Source: Bacteroidia bacterium (GTDB taxonomy: Bacteria > Bacteroidota > Bacteroidia > Bacteroidales > Azobacteroidaceae). Taken from it: 64,000 nucleotides of DNA. Below are positions 9,114 through 18,074 of the stretch, one piece after another. The notes under the pieces are model-generated. The model saw only the letters and a list, made by a program, of their open reading frames with translations, had not been told where the DNA came from and searched no databases. How positions within the stretch are numbered: position 1 is the stretch's first letter; every line of letters begins with the position of its first letter. Made by a program: the position numbers and the translations under genes. The stretch lies in contig BNWW01000001.1 in the NCBI GenBank assembly GCA_025999115.1, forward strand, positions 1 to 64,000, in the 5' to 3' direction.

Positions 9114-9287
9114 TACCAATCCGAAATCGGAAATCAAACGTAAAAGTTCGCAGTTCATACTTTTACACTTGAAAATATAATACACATTCGAGCGGCTGCA
9201 ATGGATTAACCGGGCAAAATCGGCTATTTTCAAACCCCGTTCCGCAACTTTCTCCTTAATAGCTTGTCCTATGTGCGAATAACTCAT
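8889..9287 (-). pseudogene. XRE-type HTH start fused in frame to the outer-membrane protein remnant
   Basis: 132-residue ORF. Residues 1-54 form a Cro/C1-type helix-turn-helix (IGQAIKEKVAERGLKIADFA, then SRSNVYYIFKCKSMNCELLRLIS), as in small Bacteroidota regulators. At about residue 55-60 (DFGLVAQEE) it passes directly into what looks like the mature start of an outer-membrane protein. The last ~25 residues are frameshifted barrel sequence ending at 8889. A deletion joining a regulator gene to a neighbouring OMP gene explains this best. Whether the HTH part is still made and binds DNA is unknown. Confidence 0.65.
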
Positions 9288-9345
9288 TTGATAGAAATAA
9301 AAAAGCGTAAACTATTCGTTAATTGCTTATTTACGACTTCCGGCT

Positions 9346-9467
9346 CTGGTAAACCGTTTCTACCAAATAAGCACGAACAATTCACGCCCAAAAGCATGAA
9401 CTTTCGCAACTTATTCTCGGCAGAAATTTACCAGATTTCGAAATCGTGAGAATAAGAGCGTTAGCTC
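9346..9467 (-). ncRNA. Candidate structured leader RNA (extended stem plus two hairpins)
   Basis: On the minus strand, 9434-9346 folds into one long imperfect stem: CTGGTAAA/TTTACCAG, then TTTCTGCC/GGTAGAAA, AATAAG/CTTATT, and AGTTCATGC/GCGTGAATT with a TTTTGG loop. The pairing includes G-U pairs. Just 5' of it lie GATTTCGAAATC (9445-9434) and GAGC-TAAC-GCTC (9467-9456). It sits between a -7 box (9552-9545) and the HTH start at 9287. I do not recognise the motif; it could be a leader, an sRNA or a folded mobile element. Confidence 0.5.
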
Positions 9468-9544
9468 CAATTTATATTTTAATACGTAATTCCTACGCTT
9501 TTATTATACCATATACATTTTCTTTTATCTTAAATTCATGACCA

Positions 9545-9552
9545 CAAAGATA
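9545..9552 (-). promoter_or_regulatory. -7 box for the structured leader
   Basis: TATCTTTG on the minus strand, about 260 nt upstream of the HTH ORF and about 80 nt before the structured element. No clear TTTG partner; an A/T-rich tract lies upstream. Confidence 0.45.
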
Positions 9553-9593
9553 AAAATTAATTAAAAAAACACCACTGATAAAGAAATTAAAAA

Positions 9594-12566
9594 TTAATTC
9601 ATCGCCTCATAAATCACATCCTGTATCCGCGGGCGAATATTCAACCTCATCAATTGCGTATGCGTACGCGAAGGATACACCCGGTTAGATAAAAATATAT
9701 AAATCAATTGATTATCCGGGTCAACCCAAAAACAAGCGCCGGTATAACCGGTGTGGCCGTAAACGCTGCCGGGCGCTTTTTCGCTCGTTTGTCCGGTTTC
9801 TTTTTGTTTGTCGGGTTTATCGAAACCGAGTCCGCGGCGGCTGTTCTGGCTTTTAGTCTGAGTGAACAATTTGACCGTATTCATCGACAAATAACGCTCG
9901 CCACCGTATTCGCCGAGATTCAAATACAATTGCAACAATTTGGCCAAATCGTTGGCGTTGGAAAACAAACCGGCATTGCCCGAAACGCCTCCCATAAAAG
10001 CGGCCGATTCATCGTGCGGATAACCGATAACGATTTGATTTCGCACAAAAGCATCGTTTTCGGTGGGTGCAATACACAATTTATTAAAACGCTTCAAGGG
10101 AAGGAATGTGGTGGAAGAAGCGCCCAATTTATCGAAAAAATTCCGTTTCGTGTAAACATCCAAACTTTGTTTTGAGAGATTTTCAACCGCTTCTTTCAAC
10201 AACATGAAATTGAGATCGCTGTAAAGGTAACGATTGCTCTTTCGCAACTTCGATTCGACAATTTTTTGCAGGATAATTTGGTCGAATTGATCGGAAAGAT
10301 AGAAGTTTTCGGCGACTTTTTTCCGGATACCGTCTTTGGGTTTATACGAAACTCGATCGGCGCGAAATTCAAAATCGGTACGGATATACGTGTTTTTGTC
10401 GTACAAAATCCGGTAAACGGCGTCGCGCTTGTTGGAAAACAGGCGGCCGCTGTAACTCGCAGTATCAATCAATTCAAGGTAAAGCGGTAAAAAAGGCTCT
10501 AATCCGGTTTCGTGGAAAAGAGCCTTTTGCATCGTGATGTTTTCTTTATCGGTCTGTTTCAATACCGGGACATGATGCGAAACCGGGTCATTTAATCGCC
10601 ATTTTTTGGCGTCATAGAGTTTCATTAACGCCGAAAGTGTAGCGGTCGCTTTGGTAATCGAAGCCAAATCGTATAAATCGCTATTCTGCACAGGATGCGT
10701 TCCGGCATAATCGAAAAAACCGAACGAACGATTATAAACCACAACTCCGTTTTTCGCCACTAAAACCTGACAACCCGGAAAAGCTTCGTTTTTAATGCCT
10801 TCTTCAACAATATCATCAATCCGGTTCAAAACAAATTCCGACATTCCCGCTTCGCGCGGGCGTTGATAAGAAAAGCGCACTTTCTCGGTGGAAAGGCCGG
10901 TTTCGTAAGGAAACATTCCTTCAATCGTAACCGGAAGTTTGCCTTTGGCCGGCAATCCGCCCAATAAAATTTCGGCGGCGGCTTTTTGTGCATACGTCGT
11001 ATTTTCGTAAGCTAAAATGACCGATTTTGCCGATGAAACGGACGTTTTATATTTTGTCAAGAAATACGGCGAAGTGAAAAAGCATAAATGCACTTCTTTT
11101 TGTTTTGCTAAAGTTTGCAATGCGATGAAATCGGTAATTTTTTCGGAATGAACGGCGCAAATTACTGCATCGTAGTTTTTCAACCGGCCGATGGTTTCAA
11201 CGGCTTTTTCAGCATCGGCTGCTTGAAAGAAATCAAACGATTTGTACAACGCCAACGTCGATTGAAACGAATTGTCTGCTTTATCGCCCAAAGAAACGAC
11301 GGCTATTTTTCGTTCCAATTGCTTTAAAGGCGCCGATTCATCGACATTTTTTAATAAAGTAACCGCTTCGGCATTCAATTTTTGATTCAGCCAATCGGCT
11401 TCGGAAGTATTGATTCGTGCGCTTAAACCTTTTAGAGTAATTGGTTTGTAACGGTCTAATCCGGTAATGTATTTGTAGCAAAGAATTTTCCGGCATCTTT
11501 CGTCAATCGCGTTCATGGGAATCAGGCCCTTTTCAACGGCGTTTTTCAGAGCGGCAAACTCTTCGTCCGCTTTATCGGGAGCCAATAAAATGTCATTTCC
11601 TGCCAAAAACGATTCTACACAAGCGCTACGATTCGTGGCGGCGCCTTTCATCCGCAAAGCATCGGTGAATTTTAAGCCTTGAAAGCCCATTTCATCGGAC
11701 AATAAGCGATTGACAATAACGGGCGAAAGCGAAGACGGAAGTTGTGTCGTACTGTCTAAAGCAGGAATCGCCAAATGGCCGGTCATCATACCCGAAAAAC
11801 CCGCACGGATAAACACACGAAACGGAAAAAGTTCGATGGAATCGAGGCGATTCCGGTCGTGGTCGATTTTCGGTAAGGTTTGATGTGAATCGGTGGAGGT
11901 ATCTCCGTGTCCCGGAAAATGCTTGGCAACGGCCATTACATTCATCTTTTCCACACCGTGCGAATAGGCCAAGGCTTTTTCGATTACCAATTGCCGGTTT
12001 TCGCCGAATGAGCGCGTGCCGATAACCGGATTCGCCGGATTACTGTTGATGTCGACCACCGGCGCAAAATTGATTTGAATACCCAATTCGCGACATTCTC
12101 GCCCCATTTCTTCGCCATATAATCGCAATAATTCGTTGTTTTGAATAGCTCCGAGCATCATATTTTTCGGGAAACGGGGTGTATCCTGTTTCAATCGCAT
12201 GGCCAAACCCCACTCCGCATCGGCCGATACAAATAAGGGAATGCGACTTTCTGATTGATAAAGATTCAAACTATTGGCCAAATCAGTTAATTTACCGCTC
12301 GAAAAAAGCAGTCCTCCAATTTTCTGTTCGCGAATATTTTTTAAAACACGCGGATTCCACGACGGCGCCGGGTCGATGATTAGCATAAAAAGTTGTCCGA
12401 TTTTTTCGTCCGTATTCATCGTCGCCAATATTGAATCCGCCCAATGATTCATCGCCTTTTTATCGGCATTTTTGTACAAGTTCGGCGACGTTTGAGCAAA
12501 TAAAAACAGCGGGATAAACAGCAAAAACAGAATTAACTTACTCTGCAAATTGGAAGATCGAATCAT
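9594..12566 (-). CDS. GH3 beta-N-acetylglucosaminidase fused to a beta-lactamase-type serine hydrolase
   Basis: 990-residue exported protein with a signal peptide (LILFLLFIPLFLFAQ). Residues ~35-380 are a GH3 domain with the NagZ-type motif KHFPGHGDTSTDSHQTLPKID, which supplies the Asp-His pair; ~400-590 is the GH3 C-terminal domain. From about 600 to the end is a class C beta-lactamase-like domain: SxxK as ASITKATAT, the YxN position as YSDLNF, and GHTGYTG near the end. This fusion recurs in Bacteroidota and is thought to act on peptidoglycan fragments in the periplasm. It is monocistronic, divergent from the MFS gene, with TATTTTTG at 12606-12599. The YSD in place of YSN may be family-typical. 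Confidence 0.9.
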   Translation of the reverse strand: MIRSSNLQSKLILFLLFIPLFLFAQTSPNLYKNADKKAMNHWADSILATMNTDEKIGQLFMLIIDPAPSWNPRVLKNIREQKIGGLLFSSGKLTDLANSLNLYQSESRIPLFVSADAEWGLAMRLKQDTPRFPKNMMLGAIQNNELLRLYGEEMGRECRELGIQINFAPVVDINSNPANPVIGTRSFGENRQLVIEKALAYSHGVEKMNVMAVAKHFPGHGDTSTDSHQTLPKIDHDRNRLDSIELFPFRVFIRAGFSGMMTGHLAIPALDSTTQLPSSLSPVIVNRLLSDEMGFQGLKFTDALRMKGAATNRSACVESFLAGNDILLAPDKADEEFAALKNAVEKGLIPMNAIDERCRKILCYKYITGLDRYKPITLKGLSARINTSEADWLNQKLNAEAVTLLKNVDESAPLKQLERKIAVVSLGDKADNSFQSTLALYKSFDFFQAADAEKAVETIGRLKNYDAVICAVHSEKITDFIALQTLAKQKEVHLCFFTSPYFLTKYKTSVSSAKSVILAYENTTYAQKAAAEILLGGLPAKGKLPVTIEGMFPYETGLSTEKVRFSYQRPREAGMSEFVLNRIDDIVEEGIKNEAFPGCQVLVAKNGVVVYNRSFGFFDYAGTHPVQNSDLYDLASITKATATLSALMKLYDAKKWRLNDPVSHHVPVLKQTDKENITMQKALFHETGLEPFLPLYLELIDTASYSGRLFSNKRDAVYRILYDKNTYIRTDFEFRADRVSYKPKDGIRKKVAENFYLSDQFDQIILQKIVESKLRKSNRYLYSDLNFMLLKEAVENLSKQSLDVYTKRNFFDKLGASSTTFLPLKRFNKLCIAPTENDAFVRNQIVIGYPHDESAAFMGGVSGNAGLFSNANDLAKLLQLYLNLGEYGGERYLSMNTVKLFTQTKSQNSRRGLGFDKPDKQKETGQTSEKAPGSVYGHTGYTGACFWVDPDNQLIYIFLSNRVYPSRTHTQLMRLNIRPRIQDVIYEAMN

Positions 12567-12598
12567 TCGTTATTATTTTTTAATATTTATAAAAACGG

Positions 12599-12657
12599 CA
12601 AAAATAGTGATTTTTTCGTCAATTCATGCCGGTCTTTCAATATTTTCCCTAATTTTG
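12599..12657. promoter_or_regulatory. Divergent -7 boxes of the GH3 and MFS genes
   Basis: TATTTTTG on the minus strand (12606-12599) serves the GH3 gene. TAATTTTG on the plus strand (12650-12657) serves the MFS gene and supports its ATG at 12692. Confidence 0.5.
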
Positions 12658-12691
12658 CATCCAAGTCGAATTTTTGAAAAACACAAATAGC

Positions 12692-13987
12692 ATGAAACCA
12701 CATCTTTCATTTTGGCAAATCTGGAATTTAAGTTTCGGATTTTTCGGAGTACAAATCGCTTACGCATTGCAAAGCGCAAACATCAGTCGTATTTTCGCTA
12801 CTTTAGGCGCCGATCCGCACAATCTTTCGTATTTTTGGATACTTCCTCCTTTGATGGGGATTATCGTTCAACCCATTGTCGGCACATTGAGCGACCGTAC
12901 TTGGACGCGCCTCGGCCGGCGGATTCCTTATTTGCTTGTGGGAGCGTTGGTAGCCATTGTTGTCATGTGTTTGTTACCGAATGCGGGCAGTTTCGGAATG
13001 GCGGTGGGTGCAGCCATGATTTTCGGATTGGTTTCGTTGATGTTTCTCGATACGTCGATTAATATGGCGATGCAACCTTTCAAAATGCTTGTCGGCGATA
13101 TGGTAAACGAAAAACAGAAAACGTTTGCTTATTCCATTCAAAGTTTTTTGGTCAATGCAGGCAGCGTTTTGGGATTTTTGTTCCCGTTTATTTTCACATG
13201 GATAGGAATCAATAATGTGGCCGGACAAGGCGTGGTTCCCGATTCGGTTATTTATTCGTTTTATGTAGGTGCGGCGATTTTGATTTTGTGCGTGCTTTAC
13301 ACGGTATGGAAAGTGAAAGAAATGCCGCCGAAAGAATACGCCAAGTTTCACGGAATTGAAGAAAAGCCCAAAACGGAAGAAAAATCCGACTTCGTTACCT
13401 TGCTCAAAAAGGCGCCGGCCGTATTTTGGACGGTTGGTTTGGTTCAATTTTTCTGCTGGGTCGCTTTCATGTATATGTGGACTTACACCAACGGTGCGAT
13501 TGCCGACAATGTTTGGGGCGTAACCGACACCCATTCCTCCGAATATCAAGATGCAGGCAATTGGGTGGGCGTACTTTTTGCCGTTCAGGGATTGGCTTCA
13601 GTGGCTTGGGCGTTAGTTATTCCGTTGTTTAAACAAAAGAAAATGGCCTACATTGTCAGTTTGTTATTGGGGGCTATCGGTTTTATATCCACTTTTTTTG
13701 TACATAATCAATATCATTTATTTGTTTCTTACGCTTTAATCGGCTGTGCCTGGTCGGCGATGTTGGCGTTGCCGTTTACCATTTTAACGAATGCGCTTTC
13801 GGGTAAAAATATGGGCGCTTATTTAGGTTTGTTCAATGGCACCATTTGTCTTCCGCAGATTGCGGCGGCGTTGCTCGGCGGCGTTTTGTTATCGCTTGTA
13901 GGTTCGCAGCCGGTGATGTTGGTGGTTGCGGGCGTTTCGTTGGTTTTGGGGGCGGGAGCTGTGTTTTTGGTGAAAGAGAAGAAATAG
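12692..13987 (+). CDS. MFS transporter, SLC45/sugar-type
   Basis: About 431 residues with 12 hydrophobic segments. The N-terminus (FWQIWNLSFGFFGVQIAYAL) and the loop after helix 2 (PIVGTLSDRTWTRLGRRIPY) match the SLC45/glycoside-cation symporter-like MFS group, often annotated as maltose/sucrose transporters in Bacteroidota. The ATG at 12692 is preferred over the TTG at 12674 because it gives the family-typical start and suits the promoter spacing. A glycosidase gene is divergently placed, suggesting import of a glycan product, but that is inference. Confidence 0.85.
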   Translation: MKPHLSFWQIWNLSFGFFGVQIAYALQSANISRIFATLGADPHNLSYFWILPPLMGIIVQPIVGTLSDRTWTRLGRRIPYLLVGALVAIVVMCLLPNAGSFGMAVGAAMIFGLVSLMFLDTSINMAMQPFKMLVGDMVNEKQKTFAYSIQSFLVNAGSVLGFLFPFIFTWIGINNVAGQGVVPDSVIYSFYVGAAILILCVLYTVWKVKEMPPKEYAKFHGIEEKPKTEEKSDFVTLLKKAPAVFWTVGLVQFFCWVAFMYMWTYTNGAIADNVWGVTDTHSSEYQDAGNWVGVLFAVQGLASVAWALVIPLFKQKKMAYIVSLLLGAIGFISTFFVHNQYHLFVSYALIGCAWSAMLALPFTILTNALSGKNMGAYLGLFNGTICLPQIAAALLGGVLLSLVGSQPVMLVVAGVSLVLGAGAVFLVKEKK

Positions 13988-14035
13988 CAATATATATCTT
14001 TGCGGAGCATATTGTTATGTGCAGTATGCTTCATG

Positions 14036-14186
14036 CTCAATAAGTTGTTGGACGACTTTGAAGGTAAATTGACTGCCGTTAAATGGGCAGAAATGACGCA
14101 TATATCAAAGAGATACTGCCTTGCGCGATATTTAGGACTTGATAAATAAAGGGATATTGCAAAAAGAAGAAGCAGGAGGGCGGATT
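14036..14186 (+). pseudogene. Fic-family protein C-terminal winged-helix remnant
   Basis: LNKLLDDFEGKLTAVKWAEM-THISK is in one frame from 14036, continued after a frameshift by DTALRDI-stop-DLINKGILQKEEAGGR. This is the C-terminal winged-helix segment of Fic-domain (DUF4172-type) proteins. The catalytic Fic domain is absent. A frameshift and an in-frame stop (TAG) show that it is dead. Confidence 0.65.
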
Positions 14187-14586
14187 TGAGAAAGCTGAAT
14201 TAACAAATTGCAGGTTTTATTCTGCAAAATTAATAAATTGTGATTTTGGTTCTACCACATTAACTAATTGTTGTTTCTTTGCAGAAGGATGTGAAGATGC
14301 AGAAGGATGTGAAGATGCTAAATTATTTGATTGTAAAATTGATGGCGTTACATTGATAAAAATTCAATCGGCACGCTATGAAATGCTCAAAACCGTGAGC
14401 CGACAAACGCTCTTGCTCTATTGGGACATTGGTAAGTCGGTAAGCGAAAAAGTGCGAAATGCAGATTGGGGGCAATCGGTTGTGGAACAGCTTTCAAAAG
14501 ATTTGCAATATTTGCGTGATGAGCAAGTTTTGGTAATGATTGGAAAAGGAAAAGGGAGTGTATATATATTGCGAGAAGAAAAGTAA
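14146..14586 (+). pseudogene. Pentapeptide-repeat segment joined to a DUF1016 N-terminal fragment
   Basis: The frame is open from 14146 to the stop at 14586 but has no ATG before the DUF1016 part. 14200-14289 is three 30-bp units encoding LTNCRFYSAK, LINCDFGSTT and LTNCCFFAEG, with L or F every fifth residue as in pentapeptide repeats. A perfect 18-bp tandem duplication follows (14281-14316). From about 14350, IQSARYEMLKTVSRQTLLLY and WDIGKSVSEKVRNADWGQSV match the start of DUF1016 (YhcG-type PD-(D/E)XK nuclease). The tail IGKGKGSVYILREEK looks like the end of a winged-helix ATPase. It is a mosaic of remnants; translation from the TTG at 14353 is possible but doubtful. Confidence 0.6.
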
Positions 14587-14671
14587 AACGCTTGTTCAAT
14601 TCAGTAGTTTGACAATGACAACGGTTACTTAACTTTATCAACATGGGACAACGGTTGACTTTTCAAACACC

Positions 14672-17044
14672 CTAATTAAACAAATCATCCAAAACCGCCG
14701 GCGACAAATTAAACTCCTCCCGCTGCGTTTCTTCGTAATTGCTGCACGGATTACTATATTTCTCCGGCACCGAAAACGATTGAACGGGTGAATAACCCAA
14801 ACTTGTATCAGCAAAAACCTTTTTCAGGAAAATGCCCATCACCGGCAATGCGGCGCGCGCTCCCTGTCCCTCGTTCATCGAATTGAAGTGAATATCGCGA
14901 TCGTCGCCACCCACCCAACAACCACCGGCCAAAGTGGGCGTGAAGCCCATAAACCAACAGTCGGAATTATTTTGTGTAGTTCCGGTTTTGCCGCCCATCG
15001 GAGCCGTAACGCCTTGCTGTTTACGCATTCCGCCGCCGGTGCCGCCGTCCATTACGCTACGCAACATACTCAGCATTTTGTAAGCCGCATCTTCGGTAAT
15101 CACTTGGTGCATTTGGGGCGAAAACGAAGCGATAACATTGCCGTTTTTGTCTTCGATTCGAGTGATATACACCGGTTCAACCCGCATTCCGCCATTGGAA
15201 AAAGCCGAATAGCCCGAAACCATTTCCGTGATCGAAACTTCACACGGCCCCAGACAGAGAGAAGGAACGGCGTCAATCGGTTCGGAAAAGCCGTAGGCTT
15301 CAACCAATTTCCGTTTGAATGCGCGCGGACTTAATTCTTTCATCAAATAAGCGCTGACCCAGTTATCGGAATTTTGCAATCCCCAACGCAAAGTAACCAT
15401 TTCACCTTCGCGGCTATGTACCGTGTTTTTCGGCGTCCAATCCCGTCCCAAATCATCGTAAAGCGTTTGTGAAACGTGCATCATTTCGTTACAGGGAGTA
15501 AACCCGCTTTCCATGGCCAAAGAATAAAGGAACGGTTTGATGGTCGAACCTACCTGTCGCCGTCCCATATTGACCATGTCGTATTGGAAATATTTGTAGT
15601 CGATACCGCCCACGTATGCTTTTACGGAGCCTGATCGCGGTTCCATGACCATAAATCCGGTACGAAGTATCGACTTCATATAACGAACCGAATCCATCGG
15701 CGTGAGAATCGTATCTTTGGGACCTTGCCACGAAAAAATTTGCATATCGACCGGCGTAGAGAAAACTTTTTGAACTTCGTTGTCCGAAGCGCCATCTTTT
15801 TTCAACAGACGGTAACGTTCGGTTTGTTTTATGGCGCGGTCGAGGATTTTTTCCAAATCTTTTTTCGACAAATTACGCGAATAGGGAGCGGTGGCGCTTT
15901 TGGCTTTTTCGCGGAAAAAGGCCGGTTGCAAAAAGCCGCCCAGATGTTCGGCAACCGCTTGTTCGGCGTAAGTTTGCATGCGCGAATCAATGGTGGTATA
16001 AATTTTTAATCCGTCGGTGTATAAGTTGTAAGTTGAGCGGTCGGCTTTTTTGTTTTTGTTGCACCAACCGTAAAGCGGATCGTTAATCCAAGCCAAGGAG
16101 TCTTTAGCGTATTGATATTTGTTCCATTCCGGATAATCGCTCTTGTGCGGTTTTTTGGCATTGAGTGTTATGCGTAAATATTCGCGAAAATAAGGGGCGA
16201 CGCCTTCGTTGTGATCCACTTTGTGAAAATTAATCACCATGGGCAAAGCTTTCAACGAATCACATTCGGCTTGTGTGAGGTATTGGTTTTTGCACATCAA
16301 ATCCAAAACCACATTACGCCGGCCGCGCGTGCGTTCGCGTTTCTTTTCCGGCACCGGATTGTAATAAGACGGATTTTGACACATTCCTATCAGCGTAGCC
16401 GCTTCTTCGGTTTTGATATCTTTGGGTTGTTTTCCGAAATAAACCCAACAAGCGGTTTTGATACCAACGGCGTTATACAAAAAATCAAATTGTTTGAGGT
16501 ACATATCAACGATTTCCTCTTTGGTATAATAACGTTCCAATTGCACGGCGATGACCCATTCGATGGGCTTTTGAAACAATCGCTCGACTGCGTTTTTGGC
16601 TTTCCGATCTTCGTCATTCGAATAGATCTGTTTGGTCAATTGCTGTGTAATGGTGCTTCCGCCGCTGGTTTTTCCCATGAAAACGCTTTTTACGACGGCG
16701 CGAACCAAAGCGTAGGCGTCGATACCCGCATGATCTTGGAAACGGGCATCTTCGGTAGCAATCAAAGCATTAATAATGGCCGGCGAAAACTCTTGATAAT
16801 CGACATAAATACGGTTTCCTTTACTTTGCGAATAGGTTCCCATAATTTGATTATCGACCGAAACCAATTGGGTAGCAAATTTATCGATCGGGTTTTTCAA
16901 TTCTTCGATAGCAGGCATATAACCAATCCAACCGTAAGCAATCATCACGAAAAACAAAAAGAGAAAAACGACTAAACCTGCAAAAGAGATCCAGAACCAT
17001 TTAATAATTTTCTTCGCAGAAAAATTAGATTTTTTTTGAGCCAT
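14672..17044 (-). CDS. Penicillin-binding protein 1A-type bifunctional peptidoglycan synthase
   Basis: 790 residues. A single N-terminal transmembrane helix (about 15-40) is followed by a GT51 glycosyltransferase domain (ALIATEDARFQDHAGID with catalytic Glu, then GGSTITQQLTKQ; about 60-240). After it comes a transpeptidase domain (about 430-740) with SxxK as VGSTIKPFLYS, SxN as NSDNWVS, and KTG as GGKTGTTQNNSD. It polymerises and cross-links peptidoglycan at the inner membrane, facing the periplasm. All active-site motifs are intact. It is followed at 15 bp upstream by the TlpA-like gene, probably co-transcribed. Class A PBP; pbp1A/mrcA by homology. Confidence 0.95.
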   Translation of the reverse strand: MAQKKSNFSAKKIIKWFWISFAGLVVFLFLFFVMIAYGWIGYMPAIEELKNPIDKFATQLVSVDNQIMGTYSQSKGNRIYVDYQEFSPAIINALIATEDARFQDHAGIDAYALVRAVVKSVFMGKTSGGSTITQQLTKQIYSNDEDRKAKNAVERLFQKPIEWVIAVQLERYYTKEEIVDMYLKQFDFLYNAVGIKTACWVYFGKQPKDIKTEEAATLIGMCQNPSYYNPVPEKKRERTRGRRNVVLDLMCKNQYLTQAECDSLKALPMVINFHKVDHNEGVAPYFREYLRITLNAKKPHKSDYPEWNKYQYAKDSLAWINDPLYGWCNKNKKADRSTYNLYTDGLKIYTTIDSRMQTYAEQAVAEHLGGFLQPAFFREKAKSATAPYSRNLSKKDLEKILDRAIKQTERYRLLKKDGASDNEVQKVFSTPVDMQIFSWQGPKDTILTPMDSVRYMKSILRTGFMVMEPRSGSVKAYVGGIDYKYFQYDMVNMGRRQVGSTIKPFLYSLAMESGFTPCNEMMHVSQTLYDDLGRDWTPKNTVHSREGEMVTLRWGLQNSDNWVSAYLMKELSPRAFKRKLVEAYGFSEPIDAVPSLCLGPCEVSITEMVSGYSAFSNGGMRVEPVYITRIEDKNGNVIASFSPQMHQVITEDAAYKMLSMLRSVMDGGTGGGMRKQQGVTAPMGGKTGTTQNNSDCWFMGFTPTLAGGCWVGGDDRDIHFNSMNEGQGARAALPVMGIFLKKVFADTSLGYSPVQSFSVPEKYSNPCSNYEETQREEFNLSPAVLDDLFN

Positions 17045-17059
17045 TTCGGGAAAATTTGG

Positions 17060-17896
17060 TTATCGAATCAAATCCTGTAAACGTTGTGTCAAAGCTTCTC
17101 CGCGCAGGCCTTTTTCAATGATTTTACCGTCGGGACCAATCAAAACCGTAGCCGGAATACCGTGAATATCATACAATTGCACCGGCTCCGATTTCCAGAA
17201 AGCGCAATCCGACATCTGCGGCCACGTCATTTTCAGTTCGGCCAAGCCTTTTTTCCAGTCGGCCTCATCGCGATCTAACGAATAACCGACAATTTCAAAG
17301 TTTTTGTCTTTATATTGAGCATATAATTTGACTAAATGCGGCATTTCGGCACGGCAGGGCGGACACCAACTCGCCCAGAAATCCAACAAAACATATTTTC
17401 CTTTTCCGGCGAAATCGGATAATTTGATTTCTTTTCCGGCAGGCGTTTTCGATACAATTTCTTGGAAAGGCGTTCCGGGAGCCGTGAGTTTCATCCGGTT
17501 CAACCGTTCGACTGTTGTTTGATATAATTCAGTGGATTGGAAAGCGGAATCGGCTTTGTCCAAAATGGCGTCCAACTGTTCGATACTCAACCGGCGCGTT
17601 CCCCAAGATGTAGAAGCGAAGATTGTCTGACCGATAGAGTCATTGATATGATGTTCAAAGAATTGCGCATAATCGGCGATAGTTTGTTCGTAGATCGAAT
17701 CCCATTGCGCTTCCAATTGTTGACCCAATTCGGGAGTCATCAAATTTTGGGATGCCAACGAATCGTACAATTGCGAGATGGAATCCAAACGCGCTTCGCT
17801 ATTCAATGCGATTTGATAATAATCGACGAGTGTTTCGGCCTTACGGCAAGCGAAAACCACTAAAAGTAAACCAAGAAAATAAAGTCCTTTTTTCAT
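17060..17896 (-). CDS. TlpA-like thioredoxin lipoprotein
   Basis: About 278 residues from the ATG at 17896, chosen because it gives a clean lipoprotein signal (GLYFLGLLLVVFAC) that the longer ORF (17929) would bury. A helical region of about 120 residues precedes a thioredoxin fold (about 145-275) with LDFWASWCPPCRAEMP and the cis-proline segment HGIPATVLIGPDG. It likely acts in periplasmic disulfide reduction or redox relay. It lies directly upstream of the PBP gene on the minus strand. Confidence 0.88.
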   Translation of the reverse strand: MKKGLYFLGLLLVVFACRKAETLVDYYQIALNSEARLDSISQLYDSLASQNLMTPELGQQLEAQWDSIYEQTIADYAQFFEHHINDSIGQTIFASTSWGTRRLSIEQLDAILDKADSAFQSTELYQTTVERLNRMKLTAPGTPFQEIVSKTPAGKEIKLSDFAGKGKYVLLDFWASWCPPCRAEMPHLVKLYAQYKDKNFEIVGYSLDRDEADWKKGLAELKMTWPQMSDCAFWKSEPVQLYDIHGIPATVLIGPDGKIIEKGLRGEALTQRLQDLIR

Positions 17897-18074
17897 TTCA
17901 AAAATATTTTCGGAATTAGACGGGTGCAAAGATACGGTGTTTTATGGGGTTTACAATGAAAAAGAAGGAAATATTTGTTAAGATATGTTTGAAACACAAT
18001 CAAAAACAATTAAAGGCTTCACTCAACGTGAAACCCTTAATGAATGACAAAAGTAGTTATTGGAAAAGATTGAT

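Noticed and set aside
9264..9449. Short plus-strand ORF over the structured leader
   Set aside because: It is explained by the palindromic stems; no domain or promoter supports it.
14281..14316. 18-bp tandem repeat considered as a CRISPR or iteron start
   Set aside because: Only two adjacent copies without spacers; it lies in a remnant coding frame.
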